Below are positions 1 to 8,735 of a stretch of 64,000 bases of DNA, piece by piece (positions within the stretch are counted from its first letter, which is position 1; each line of letters begins with the position of its first letter). The stretch is from positions 4,774,001 to 4,838,000 of the forward strand of contig NZ_CP086322.1 in NCBI RefSeq assembly GCF_023277745.1, in the 5' to 3' direction. The notes under the pieces were generated by a model. It ran no database searches and was not told where the DNA came from. It saw only the letters and a program-made list of their open reading frames with translations. This DNA is from Streptomyces halobius. Its GTDB lineage: Bacteria; Actinomycetota; Actinomycetes; Streptomycetales; Streptomycetaceae. Both the position numbers and the translations under genes were made by a program.

Positions 1-1137
1 CCTGCGGATGATGTCGGCCTGCGCGGGGTCCTCGGCGACCCAGGCGTTGGTGGCGACGTCCCGTACCGGTTCCACCAGGGCCCTGCCCGCCAGCAGACAG
101 CGGGCGATCGGCGACGACGCGGACCGCCGTACCCTTTCCCCCACGGCCAGGGTCGACTCCGGAGCGCCCGCACGGACCGACTTCTGGCCGCAGCGGCGCA
201 GCGTGGGGGCGCTGTCGACCGGGCCCGGAACCGGCTCCTCGCCCTTGAGCACCGAGTCCAGCAGATCGACGGCGACGAAGTCGGCCAGCGGCGGCACCGC
301 GACATCGGCCAGTTCCTGTGCGGTCCGGGCGACGTCCAGCGTGCTGCCGATCCGGGCGCTGGCGTCGTTGAGCAGGGCCAGCCGTCCCTGGGCCCGCCAG
401 CGCTCGGTGACGTCGATGACCATGTACCAGATGCCGACACGCCGGCTGTGCGGGTCCTCCAGCGCGAAGAAGGAGGCCGAGTAGGCGCGCTCCTGGTTGG
501 GGTCCGCGTAGGTCGGGCTGCAGAACTCGTAGTCCATCACCGGAGCCCCGGTCTGCAGCACCTTGAGCATCCGCTCCTCGAACGCCTCCGCCTCCAGCCG
601 CGGCAGCACCTCTCTCACCTGCCGCCCCAGCCGCCGCTCCAGCGGGATCAGGCGCTCCAGGACGTCATTGACCCAGACGTAGCGCAGATCGGTGTCCAGA
701 ACGGCCATCCCGACGGGCGCGTGGGCGAGATACGGCTCCAGCATCAGCTGGTTCACCCCGCCCCCCGGCACCCGCCACTCTTCGAGGGCGAGGACGGACC
801 AGCGCTCCCGGCCGACCGCGTCGAGGAGCGGCATGACCTGCACCGCCAGCTGCACACTCCGGCCGTCGCGGTGGCGCGCCGCCAGCGATCCGCTCCAGCC
901 GTCCCCCCTGCGGCACCACTCGGCGACGGCGGCCACCCTCGCCTCGTCCCCGGGGATCGCCAGCAGCTGCGCCGCGGGGCGGTTGAGGATCTCCTCGGCC
1001 CGATAGCCGAGCAGGCGCTCGGCAGCGGGGGTCCATGCGACGACCGTGCCCGCCGCGTCCAGTTCGGCAGTGGCCGCGTTCGTCATGTCGAACGCCCGGC
1101 CCGCAGAGTCCGGCAGGGCCTTCTCCGTGGTCATCAT
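1..1137 (-). CDS. PAS/GAF-domain signalling protein, N-terminal part (C-terminus beyond window)
   Basis: The reverse strand is open from two adjacent ATG codons (1137 or 1134) to the window edge, about 379 codons. Residues about 15-120 form a first PAS domain (AERLLGYRAEEI), about 130-255 a second PAS domain (MAVLDTDLRYVWVND, ending IDVTERWRAQGRL), and from about 260 a GAF-like region begins (LNDASARIGSTLDVARTAQELADV). In Streptomyces this order is usually followed by a SpoIIE-type PP2C phosphatase and often a GHKL kinase domain, i.e. a cytoplasmic anti-sigma-pathway phosphatase; that C-terminal part lies outside the window, so the output activity is an inference. A purine-rich GAGGGG stretch precedes the start. 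Confidence 0.8.
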   Translation of the reverse strand, partial: MMTTEKALPDSAGRAFDMTNAATAELDAAGTVVAWTPAAERLLGYRAEEILNRPAAQLLAIPGDEARVAAVAEWCRRGDGWSGSLAARHRDGRSVQLAVQVMPLLDAVGRERWSVLALEEWRVPGGGVNQLMLEPYLAHAPVGMAVLDTDLRYVWVNDVLERLIPLERRLGRQVREVLPRLEAEAFEERMLKVLQTGAPVMDYEFCSPTYADPNQERAYSASFFALEDPHSRRVGIWYMVIDVTERWRAQGRLALLNDASARIGSTLDVARTAQELADVAVPPLADFVAVDLLDSVLKGEEPVPGPVDSAPTLRRCGQKSVRAGAPESTLAVGERVRRSASSPIARCLLAGRALVEPVRDVATNAWVAEDPAQADIIRR

Positions 1138-1172
1138 CGCCAGCCCCTCATGTCAGGGCCATATTGAACATT

Positions 1173-1484
<312 letters not shown>

Positions 1485-1562
1485 TCACACCAGGAATCGA
1501 CAGCCCTGGCACATTACGGCAAAGCCCCACCGGCGGAGCCAGAGCCGCCGCCGGACAACGGG

Positions 1563-2747
1563 CTACCCGGCCGGCTTCCCCGGCTGGTCATGGGTCGCGC
1601 AGTGGATCCCGCCCCCGCCGGATGCGATCGCGTCGATCTTCACGGGCACGATGTCGCGGCCGGGAAAGTGGTCACGCAGGATCTGCCGGGCACGGTCGTC
1701 GGCCTTCGCGTCACCGAAGCGCGGGACGAAGACGGCGCCGTTCGCGACGTAGAAATTGACGTACGAGGACAGGAACGCGTCGCCGCGCCCGGTGATCTCG
1801 TAAGGGTCCGGCTGAGGCAGCTCAATGACCTCAACGGGCTTGCCGCGGGCGTCCGTCGTGTCCTTCAGGACGCTCTTGGCCTGTTCGTTGGCCCGCGACC
1901 AGGAGTCGGCAGGCGATCCCGGGAACGCCTTGTCGAGCAGCACCACACCTGGTGCGGCGAAGCGGGCCATCGAGTCCACGTGCGCATCGGTGATGTCTTC
2001 GCCGCGTACGCCCGCGAACCAGATCACCTTCCGCACTCCCAGCACCTCTTTGAGCGCGTCCTCGATCTGCCGCCTGCTCTTGCCGGGGTTGCGGTTCGCG
2101 TTGACCAGCGAGCTTTTGGTCACCATGAGCGTGCCCCGGCCGTCCGTCTCGAACGAACCGCCTTCGGCGACGACCCAGGTCCGGTCGCGGGGAATGCCGT
2201 ACTCGGCGAGGGCCCTACGGGCGACCCGAGCGTCGAAACGGCGCGCCTGCTTGCCGCCCCAGCCGTTGAAGTTGAAGTCGACGCCCCGGACCCGCTCTCC
2301 GTCCGCCACGAACACCGGCAGGGTGTCGCGCGTCCACAGATCGTCCACCGCGATGGAGGCGATCTCGACGGCGGAGCCGCACGCCCGCCGCGCCGCGTCC
2401 TCCTGTCCGGGCCGGGCGAGCAGCACCACGGGCTCGTAGGCCGCGATGGCGCGCGCCAGTCCCGCGATGTCCCGGCGGACCTCGGGAAGATATCGGCCCC
2501 AGATCGCTTTCGACGCGGGCCAGGCCATGAACGTACGGGCATGGCTCTCCCATTCGGCGCCCAGGCGGCGCTGGGTGGCCGACGGGCCGGCCGACGCGGA
2601 CCCGCCCTCCGGGGAGCATGCCACGCCTCCGAGCGCGAGCGCGGCGGCTCCACCGAGGGAGCGCAGGACGGTGCGGCGGGAGGGAGGTGAGGGCCAGGAG
2701 GCGGGCGGGGGCGGATCGGGCAGGGGGCGATGTTTTCGTTTTCGCAT
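1563..2747 (-). CDS. Agmatine deiminase family protein, Tat-exported lipoprotein
   Basis: 394 residues. Agmatine deiminases (guanidino-modifying/PAD superfamily) hydrolyse agmatine to N-carbamoylputrescine and ammonia. Family landmarks are WESHARTFMAWP near residue 70, LWTRDTLPVF, EGGSFETDGRGTL, the acidic/His motif DAHVDSMARF and the nucleophile Cys in GGGIHCATHDQP close to the C-terminus. The N-terminus has a twin-arginine motif (SRRTVLRSLGG) followed by a hydrophobic stretch and a lipobox (GVACS), so the enzyme probably acts outside the membrane, unlike classical cytoplasmic AguA. The Pro-rich first 20 residues are unusual; the ATG at 2747 has only a weak ribosome site. The TetR gene 107 bp upstream on the same strand and a 12-bp palindrome in the gap point to local control. 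Confidence 0.88.
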   Translation of the reverse strand: MRKRKHRPLPDPPPPASWPSPPSRRTVLRSLGGAAALALGGVACSPEGGSASAGPSATQRRLGAEWESHARTFMAWPASKAIWGRYLPEVRRDIAGLARAIAAYEPVVLLARPGQEDAARRACGSAVEIASIAVDDLWTRDTLPVFVADGERVRGVDFNFNGWGGKQARRFDARVARRALAEYGIPRDRTWVVAEGGSFETDGRGTLMVTKSSLVNANRNPGKSRRQIEDALKEVLGVRKVIWFAGVRGEDITDAHVDSMARFAAPGVVLLDKAFPGSPADSWSRANEQAKSVLKDTTDARGKPVEVIELPQPDPYEITGRGDAFLSSYVNFYVANGAVFVPRFGDAKADDRARQILRDHFPGRDIVPVKIDAIASGGGGIHCATHDQPGKPAG

Positions 2748-2766
2748 GCCTGCACGATGATACTAA

Positions 2767-2778
2767 CTGAAATTTCAG
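2767..2778. promoter_or_regulatory. 12-bp perfect palindrome, candidate TetR operator
   Basis: CTGAAATTTCAG lies 19 bp upstream of the agmatine deiminase start, within one of the few A+T-rich patches of this region. TetR regulators bind such dyads; the TetR gene adjacent (2854-3438) is the obvious candidate. Binding is inferred. Confidence 0.45.
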
Positions 2779-2853
2779 ACAAGGAATCAGGCAGGGGCTG
2801 GTGGCGCCCCGGTGGAGGGAGAAGGCCGGTGGAGAGGCGCGGGGCTTGCTCCG

Positions 2854-3438
2854 CTACCCCCGCCCGGCCGGGCCCAGTTCCAAGATCACGGCTGCCCGCA
2901 ACAGATCGCGCGCCCGGCCCAGCGGAATCGCGCCGGTGAGCCACCGTTCGCCCAGGCCCTCGACAAGTGCGGTGAGCCGCTCGGCCACGTCCGTGGCGAC
3001 CACCTCACCGCGGACCGTCCCGGCCTCCTGCGCCCGGCGGATGAGATCGCCCGCATCGTCGACCCATTGGGCGGTGGCCTCACGGAGCTGTTCCCGCAGC
3101 TCGGGGTCGAACATGGCACTCGCCCGGAACTCGCCCCACGCGGTGCTGTTCTCCCTCACCTCGGGCACGTCCTGCAGTTCGAGCAGCAGCATCTCTTCGA
3201 GACAACCACGGGGATCGGTGTCCGGACTCACCGACGGTTCCGTATACCGCCCGGCGCGCTCGTTGATGAACTCAAGCGTCCGGCGCATCAGCCCGGCGCG
3301 GCCGCCGAAGTGGTAGTAGATGAGGCCGGTCGAGACCCCGGCCTCGGCCGCCAGTTCCTCCACCCGCAGGCCGCGCACACCGCGGCGGGCGATGAGTCGG
3401 GTCGCGGCTTCGAGGATCAGCTTCTGGCGGTTGGACAT
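2854..3438 (-). CDS. TetR/AcrR family transcriptional regulator
   Basis: 194 residues. The N-terminal DNA-binding domain is typical: ILEAATRLIARRGVRGLRVEELAAEAGVSTGLIYYHFGGRAGLM (helix-turn-helix within residues 8-55). The C-terminal ligand/dimer domain resembles the BetI-type TetR_C group (EEMLLLELQDVPEVRENSTAWGEF..., DPELREQLREATAQWV). It is transcribed in the same direction as, and directly upstream of, the agmatine deiminase gene, so it probably represses that gene and itself; the ligand may be a guanidino compound or polyamine, which is speculation from context only. Confidence 0.9.
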   Translation of the reverse strand: MSNRQKLILEAATRLIARRGVRGLRVEELAAEAGVSTGLIYYHFGGRAGLMRRTLEFINERAGRYTEPSVSPDTDPRGCLEEMLLLELQDVPEVRENSTAWGEFRASAMFDPELREQLREATAQWVDDAGDLIRRAQEAGTVRGEVVATDVAERLTALVEGLGERWLTGAIPLGRARDLLRAAVILELGPAGRG

Positions 3439-3604
3439 CGGGACAGCCTATCCGTGGGGCGACGCAACGCCCTGGCGGTCACCCGCCTCGTCACCCAACC
3501 CCTCGACCGCCCCGCACCCCGCCTCGTCACCCATCCCTCCGGCTGTCTTGTCCCCTCCGTCCGCCCGCCGTTCTCCGGCCCGCCCCGCGCCGGTACGGAA
3601 TTCC

Positions 3605-4237
3605 CTACGGGCGGTCCAAGCCGCCGGCGCCGGTGTCAGGTCCAGGCGTAGGTGTAGGCGTAGGCGTAGGGCCGGGGAATGTGTAGGGGACTTCCGTGCT
3701 CTGGTCGTAACACGGAAGGATGGGATAGGGCTTACACGGAATCTCTGTACCTATATAGACGCCCCATTCCAGGCCGAACTTCTGCCACAGCGGAGTGTCG
3801 ACAGCGTTCGCGTCATGGAGATTCTTGAGGTCGTCGTAGAACTTCTTGTCAATCTCCGGCTTGCTGGACTTATTCCACATGCCGTTCTGCTGAAGGGTGC
3901 GGTAGCCCATGTCGTGACGCACGCAGGCATCCTCGGCACGGCCTCCCTTGAAGATGCCGAACGGATCAGAGCACCCGTCGTTGTCCCACCGTATGCCGTT
4001 CTCATCCGGGGTCTTATCGGCTGGATCGTGTTTCTTCGCCTCCTCCATGAACCTGTCCAGGGGGAGGCTCATCAGCTCGTTGAACCTCTCCGTCGAAAAG
4101 GTCGGGGGCGGCGCCGCCTGGGCGCTGGCGGCGAGGAATCCGAGTCCGCTGATACCGAAGGCCGCGGTGGCGATGCCGACCGCCAGCCGCCGACGCGGCG
4201 TCCTACGCAACACCGCCGACGCGCGATGGGTTCCCAT
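3605..4237 (-). CDS. Secreted phospholipase A2
   Basis: 210 residues with a signal peptide (basic start, hydrophobic AVGIATAAFGISGLGFLAA, cleavage near SAQAAPPP). The mature part has the prokaryotic phospholipase A2 layout: a Ca-binding region (NDGCSDPFG) followed by the catalytic His-Asp dyad in CVRHDMGYRTL, which hydrolyses the sn-2 ester of phospholipids. Cysteines in DGCSD, DACVRHD, IPCKP and LPCYD could form two disulfides. The mature domain is longer at its N-terminus than the minimal S. violaceoruber-type enzyme, and the C-terminus ends in a low-complexity TPTPTPTPGPDTG tail encoded by a CCTACGCC-type microsatellite. Confidence 0.88.
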   Translation of the reverse strand: MGTHRASAVLRRTPRRRLAVGIATAAFGISGLGFLAASAQAAPPPTFSTERFNELMSLPLDRFMEEAKKHDPADKTPDENGIRWDNDGCSDPFGIFKGGRAEDACVRHDMGYRTLQQNGMWNKSSKPEIDKKFYDDLKNLHDANAVDTPLWQKFGLEWGVYIGTEIPCKPYPILPCYDQSTEVPYTFPGPTPTPTPTPGPDTGAGGLDRP

Positions 4238-4724
4238 GCTCTGTCTCCCGCTGATGGGTTCGCTTTCCCTCTTGCTGCTGCCGATGAGCGGCTTCTGCCG
4301 ATCGGCATGAGCGATTCAAGAGCCCAGGTCCGCGGACCACAATGAGATTCGGCCATTGCTGTGGTGAGGACTGGGGACCGGCCAACGGTGTCTGTGGAGC
4401 TCTTCGCGAATACCTACGGGACTTCCTACGGACTGCCCACGGGTTACGCACGGGCTGCCGGGCGCCGGATTCACGACAGCTCACGGCAGCTCCCCTTCGC
4501 TCCTCGCCGCTTCCTCGAAGATCGCAACCAACAGGGCCTCTTCACGTTGCCGGGCGAGGCACTGGCGTAGCTGCTCACCGAACTCCGCGGCAAACGCCGG
4601 ATCAACGGACAGCGCCCGCAACTCCCGCTGTCACAGCCAGACCCATGATTTGCTCAGGGCAGACGCTCTGTCAGCCCGGGAGTCTGCTGCGCTGATCAGC
4701 GAAGTAGTGGAGGGTACGGGCACC
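4238..4724. other. Gap with a degraded coding remnant on the reverse strand
   Basis: No intact gene is visible. On the reverse strand 4488-4637 reads as an amphipathic helical C-terminus (RELRALSVDPAFAAEFGEQL, then RQREEALLVAIFEEAARSEG) ending in TGA, preceded after a few codons by another stop. It looks like the tail of a lost gene; the family is not recognisable. Confidence 0.4.
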
Positions 4725-5621
4725 ATGAACAGACACGGGCTCAGCGCGGCGACGTGGATAGAGAGCAGCTACAGCGACCGCGACGGCGGGGACTGCATCG
4801 AGGTGGCGCACACCTGGATCAAGAGCAGCTACAGCGACCGCGACGGCGGGGACTGCATCGAGGTGGCGCACACCTGGATCAAGAGCAGCTACAGCGATCG
4901 CGACGGCGGGGACTGCAGAGAAATAGCCCCCGGCATCCCCGACTTCGTCCCCGTACGTGGCAGCAAGGACCCGCACGGCCCCACCCTCGCCTTCCCGGCC
5001 GCACCGGCTCCACCGAGTACGCAGCAGCCACACACCGGGCGCAGCGCTAAGGTCCCCGTCATGACCACCAAGCCCGCCCCCTTCGACGACCTGGACCGGA
5101 AGATCGTCGCGGCGCTGATCGAGAACGGCCGGGCCAGTTTCGCGGAGATCGGTACCGCCATCGGCCTGTCGGCCACCGCGGTCAAACGCCGGGTCGACCG
5201 GATGCGGGAGAACAACGTCATCACGGGGTTCACCGCCACCGTCCGGCCCGCCGCCCTGGGGTGGCTCACCGAGGCGTACGTCGAGGTGTACTGCGACAGC
5301 GCCGCACCGCCCCGCCGTCTGGCGGAGGTCGTACGCAATCATCCGGAGATCGCGGCCGCGATGACCGTGACAGGGGGCGCCGACGCGCTGCTGCATGTCC
5401 GGGCGACCGACGTCGAGCACTTCGAGGAGGTGCTCGAACGGATCAGGGCCGAGCCGTTCATCCGCAAGACGATCAGTTACATGGTGCTGTCCCATCTGCT
5501 GCCGGACAGCCCAGAGGCGGGCGCCCGCCAGTCCTCTGCTCCAGGCGACCGGGGCGAGGGCGACAGCGAGGGCGAGCGCGACGGGAAGGCGAGGGTGGAC
5601 GGTGAACCATTCGAGTGGTGA
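4725..5621 (+). CDS. DUF397 segment continuous with Lrp/AsnC family regulator
   Basis: One open frame runs from an ATG with a strong ribosome site (GTGGAGGG, 4708-4715) through two modules. Residues 1-85 are DUF397-like: the motif WIKSSYSDRDGGDCIEVA occurs three times in tandem, followed by VPVRGSKDPHGPTLAF; the usual DUF397 C-terminus is lost. The second module (from MTTKPAPFDDLDRKIV at 5061) is a complete Lrp/AsnC protein: helix-turn-helix (FAEIGTAIGLSATAVKRRVDR) and RAM ligand domain (VTGGADALLHVRATD), with an acidic/Gly-rich tail. There is no stop between them. The regulator may also start on its own at 5061 (weak AAGG upstream); whether the fusion protein is made is unproven. Lrp proteins of this type usually control the downstream amino-acid genes, here ddaH-rocD. 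Confidence 0.75.
   Translation: MNRHGLSAATWIESSYSDRDGGDCIEVAHTWIKSSYSDRDGGDCIEVAHTWIKSSYSDRDGGDCREIAPGIPDFVPVRGSKDPHGPTLAFPAAPAPPSTQQPHTGRSAKVPVMTTKPAPFDDLDRKIVAALIENGRASFAEIGTAIGLSATAVKRRVDRMRENNVITGFTATVRPAALGWLTEAYVEVYCDSAAPPRRLAEVVRNHPEIAAAMTVTGGADALLHVRATDVEHFEEVLERIRAEPFIRKTISYMVLSHLLPDSPEAGARQSSAPGDRGEGDSEGERDGKARVDGEPFEW
4755..4934 (+). repeat. Three tandem 60-bp units inside the DUF397 coding region
   Basis: Units begin at 4755, 4815 and 4875; the first two are nearly identical over all 60 bp and the third diverges after about 42 bp. Each encodes 20 residues, so the reading frame is kept. Recent in-frame duplication is the simplest reading. Confidence 0.95.
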
Positions 5622-5867
5622 ACCGGGTAACCGCCCCGCATGACGCAGCAAAGCTGCGCTGAGTGCCTCTGATGCGCAGCATTCATGCGCTATTGAGCAG
5701 CTCTTTGTTCTTGTGGCCGGAATCGGTCACTCCGTACCGTGATAGCACCGCAGGTCATGATCAGTGACAATCGGTTACCTCCCCTGCGCCCGGAACACGC
5801 CCCCAAGTCACCGCAAGCAACACACACCCGGCATATCACCGCACGCACGAAGCGAAGGGAGCCTTCA

Positions 5868-6896
5868 TTGCCGACGAGTCTGCCGACGAGTTCGCCTACG
5901 AGTCCGCCGATGAGTCTGCCGGCCGATGTGCTCACGAGCGTGCCGACGACTGCCTCGGCACCTCATCTGCCGGCACCGGCCCCCCGGCGCTATCTCGTCT
6001 GCGAGCCCAGGCACTTCGACGTCCAGTACGCGATCAACCCCTGGATGCGTGCGGCCGCTCCGGTCGACAAGGCCCTCGCGAGCCGCCAGTGGGAGGCGCT
6101 GATCAGCGCATATCGCGAGCACGGTCACACGGTGGAGACCGTGGCCCCGGTGGCGGGCCTGCCGGACATGGTGTTCGCGGCGAACGCCGCGCTGGTCGTC
6201 GGCGGCCGGGTCTTCGGCTCGTCCTTCCGGGCGGTGCAGCGGCAGCCGGAAGCCGGCGCGTACGCGACCTGGTTCGAGACGGCCGGTTACGACGTCCACC
6301 GGCCGGAGTCGCCCTGCGAGGGCGAGGGCGATCTCGTCCCCGCCGGCCGCTGCATCCTGGCCGGTACGGGCTTCCGTACCTCGCGGGAGGCGCATGCCGA
6401 GGTGCAGGAGTTCTTCGGCCTGCCGACGATCGGGCTCCGGCTGGTGGACCCGTACTTCTACCACCTGGACACCGCGCTGTTCGTCCTGGACGGGACGGTG
6501 ACGATGGACGGGACAGCGGCGGCGACGACCGGGGCGGCGACAACCGCGACGGGCGAGGCGACAGCCACGGCAACGGACACACCGACGGTCACGGCACCGG
6601 GCGGGACGCCCACACCGGGCGAGGCGAACATCGCCTACTACCCCGGCGCGTTCTCGTCCGGCAGCCGCGAAGTGCTGCGGCACCTGTTCCCGGACGCGGT
6701 GATCGCCACCCGGGACGACGCGATGGCGTTCGGCCTCAACTCCGTCTCCGACGGCCGTCATGTCTTCATCGCCCCACGGGCCACCGGCCTCATCGACCAG
6801 CTCACCCACCGTGGTTACGTCCCCGTCCCCGTCGACCTGTCGGAGTTCCACAAGGCCGGCGGCGGCATCAAGTGCTGCACCCAGGAGATCCGCTGA
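5868..6896 (+). CDS. ddaH: Dimethylarginine dimethylaminohydrolase family protein
   Basis: About 342 residues from a TTG at 5868, chosen because GAAGGGAG sits six bases upstream; an ATG at 5910 is the alternative. Guanidino-modifying fold: LVCEPRHFDVQYAINPWM, PDMVFAANAALV, CEGEGDLVPAG (substrate acidic residue), YFYHLDTALFVL (catalytic His) and the nucleophile Cys in GGGIKCCTQEIR at the C-terminus. It converts methylarginines or arginine-like substrates to citrulline-type products. Two oddities: a Ser/Pro/Thr repeat leader (LPTSLPTSSPTSPP) and an insert of about 40 Ala/Thr/Gly residues (DGTAAATTGAATTATGEATA...) between LFVLDGTV and IAYYPGAFS, where relatives are compact. The stop overlaps the rocD start (TGATG), so the two genes are translationally coupled. 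Confidence 0.88.
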   Translation: MPTSLPTSSPTSPPMSLPADVLTSVPTTASAPHLPAPAPRRYLVCEPRHFDVQYAINPWMRAAAPVDKALASRQWEALISAYREHGHTVETVAPVAGLPDMVFAANAALVVGGRVFGSSFRAVQRQPEAGAYATWFETAGYDVHRPESPCEGEGDLVPAGRCILAGTGFRTSREAHAEVQEFFGLPTIGLRLVDPYFYHLDTALFVLDGTVTMDGTAAATTGAATTATGEATATATDTPTVTAPGGTPTPGEANIAYYPGAFSSGSREVLRHLFPDAVIATRDDAMAFGLNSVSDGRHVFIAPRATGLIDQLTHRGYVPVPVDLSEFHKAGGGIKCCTQEIR

Positions 6897-8179
6897 TGAC
6901 CGCTCCCACCCGTACTCCCGCCACCACCGCCAACGGCACCGCCCCGGTCTCCGCGCCCCGCTCGCCGGCCGGCTCGTCGGCCCGTTCGTCGACGGAGCTG
7001 ATCGCCGCCGAGCGCCCGGTCCTCGCACACAACTACCACCCGCTGCCCGTGGTCGTCGCCCGCGCCGAAGGCGTCTGGGTCGAGGACGTCGAGGGGCACC
7101 GCTACCTCGACATGCTGGCCGGCTACTCCGCCCTCAACTTCGGCCACCGCCACCCGGCGCTGATCGAGGCCGCACACCGCCAGCTCGACCAGCTCACCCT
7201 CACCTCCCGCGCCTTCCACAACGACCGCCTGGCCGGCTTCGCCGAGGGGCTGGCCGCGCTGACCGGCCTCGACATGGTGCTGCCGATGAACACCGGCGCC
7301 GAGGCGGTGGAGAGCGGCATCAAGGTCGCCCGCAAGTGGGCGTACGACGTCAAGGGCGTCCCGGCCGACCAGGCCACCATCGTCGTGGCCGCCGACAACT
7401 TCCACGGCCGTACGACCACGATCGTCGGCTTCTCCAACGACGAGACGGCACGCGCCGGCTTCGGCCCCTTCGCGCCCGGCTTCCGCGTCGTCCCCTACAA
7501 CGACCTCGCCGCCCTCGAAGCGGCCGTGGACGAGACGACCGCCGCCGTGCTGATCGAGCCCATCCAGGGCGAAGCGGGGGTCAACATCCCCGACGACGGC
7601 TACCTGTCCGGCGTACGCGACCTGACCCGCCGGACCGGCTGCCTCTTCATCGCCGACGAGATCCAGTCCGGCCTGGGCCGCACCGGGACGACGCTGGCCG
7701 TCGACCACGAATCCGTCCTCCCGGACGTCCTCCTCCTCGGCAAGGCACTCGGCGGCGGCATCGTCCCGGTCTCCGCGGTCGTCGCCCGCCGCGAGGTCCT
7801 CGACGTACTGGGCCCCGGCCAGCACGGCTCCACCTTCGGCGGCAACCCGCTCTCGGCGGCCGTCGGTTCCGCCGTCATCGACCTCCTGGCCACCGGCGAC
7901 TTCCAGCGCCGCGCCGCCGAACTGGGCGAGGTACTCCGCACCGGTCTGACCGCCCTGACCGGCAAGGGCGTCAACGGCTTCCGCGCCCGCGGCCTGTGGG
8001 CCGGAGTCGACATCGACCCGGCCCTGGGCACCGGCCGCGAGATCAGCGAACGTCTGCTGCGCGAGGGCGTCCTGGTCAAGGACACCCATGGCTCCACGAT
8101 CCGCCTTGCCCCGCCGCTGACGATCACCTGTGAGGAGCTGGAGTCGGCGTTGGCGGGCTTGGAACGGGCGTTGGGGTAA
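6896..8179 (+). CDS. rocD: Ornithine--oxo-acid aminotransferase
   Basis: 427 residues, class-III PLP aminotransferase that converts ornithine and 2-oxoglutarate to glutamate semialdehyde and glutamate. Seen: MLAGYSALNFGHRHPALIEA, NTGAEAVESGIKVARKW, IEPIQGEAGV, the cofactor Asp in FIADEIQSGLGRTG, and the Schiff-base Lys in LLLGKALGGGIVPVSA, then QHGSTFGGNPL. Length fits RocD. The first 30 residues are a Thr/Pro/Ser-rich extension. It overlaps ddaH by one base and is followed by a strong hairpin, so ddaH-rocD is a two-gene operon feeding arginine-derived ornithine into glutamate/proline metabolism. Confidence 0.95.
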   Translation: MTAPTRTPATTANGTAPVSAPRSPAGSSARSSTELIAAERPVLAHNYHPLPVVVARAEGVWVEDVEGHRYLDMLAGYSALNFGHRHPALIEAAHRQLDQLTLTSRAFHNDRLAGFAEGLAALTGLDMVLPMNTGAEAVESGIKVARKWAYDVKGVPADQATIVVAADNFHGRTTTIVGFSNDETARAGFGPFAPGFRVVPYNDLAALEAAVDETTAAVLIEPIQGEAGVNIPDDGYLSGVRDLTRRTGCLFIADEIQSGLGRTGTTLAVDHESVLPDVLLLGKALGGGIVPVSAVVARREVLDVLGPGQHGSTFGGNPLSAAVGSAVIDLLATGDFQRRAAELGEVLRTGLTALTGKGVNGFRARGLWAGVDIDPALGTGREISERLLREGVLVKDTHGSTIRLAPPLTITCEELESALAGLERALG

Positions 8180-8202
8180 TCGGGCAGAGCGGGAGAGGTA
8201 GG

Positions 8203-8236
8203 GGTGGGGTGGCCCGGCGTAGCGGGCCACCCCACC
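8203..8236 (+). terminator. Hairpin terminator after rocD
   Basis: Perfect 14-bp arms (8203-8216 and 8223-8236) with a 6-base loop, 24 bp after the rocD stop. No T-run follows, as is usual in Streptomyces. Confidence 0.8.
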
Positions 8237-8399
8237 TTCTCCGCGGCCCGAGCGCCGCGGTCGCGACGGTGGCGATGCCGATGGCCGCGAGCGGGCCGGG
8301 CACCAGCCGTACCTTGGCGGGCAGCCACTTCCACAGCACGAGGAGGCCGAAGGTGCCCGCGCCGACGGCGAACGCCCTCAGCGCCTCGGGACGACCGGC
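8228..8399 (-). pseudogene. SulP-type anion transporter relic
   Basis: The reverse strand reads AFAVGAGTFGLLVLWKWLP, then AKVRLVPGPLAAIGIATVAT, which matches the pattern of a transmembrane pair with the conserved VPGPL segment of SulP permeases. Nothing before or after continues the protein; the fragment is about 55 residues of an expected 500 or more. The family call rests on this short stretch. Confidence 0.55.
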
Positions 8400-8735
8400 G
8401 ACGGCGTACCCCGCGGGCAGCCGGGTGCTGGAGGCCGGCTGCGGGGTGGGCGCACAGACGGCGCATCTGGTCAAGGACAGCAACGGGCGCAGATCGTCGC
8501 CGTCGACCGCTCCACGAGGTCACCGGCGCAGGCCCGCGCATACGTGGCCGCGCAAGCCCCGGAGGCATCGGTGGAGTGGCGGCACGGCGACCTGTACGCC
8601 CTGCCGTTCGCCGACGCCACATACGACCACGTCTTCGCGTGCTTCGTGCTGGAGCATCTGACGGCCGTCGGGCGGGCGCTGGCCGAACTGCGGCGCGTAC
8701 TGCGGCCCGGCGGCACGCTAACCGTGAAGGGGCGG
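8399..8735 (+). pseudogene. SAM-dependent methyltransferase relic with frameshift
   Basis: Motif I of class-I methyltransferases (YPAGSRVLEAGCGVGAQTAHL) is in one frame; after about 8480 the similarity continues in another frame as QIVAVDRSTRSPAQARAYVA, EWRHGDLYALPFADATYDHV, CFVLEHL and ELRRVLRPGGTLTV. The start, the frameshift near 8480-8485 and the missing C-terminal third show it is dead. It abuts the SulP relic directly. Confidence 0.75.
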
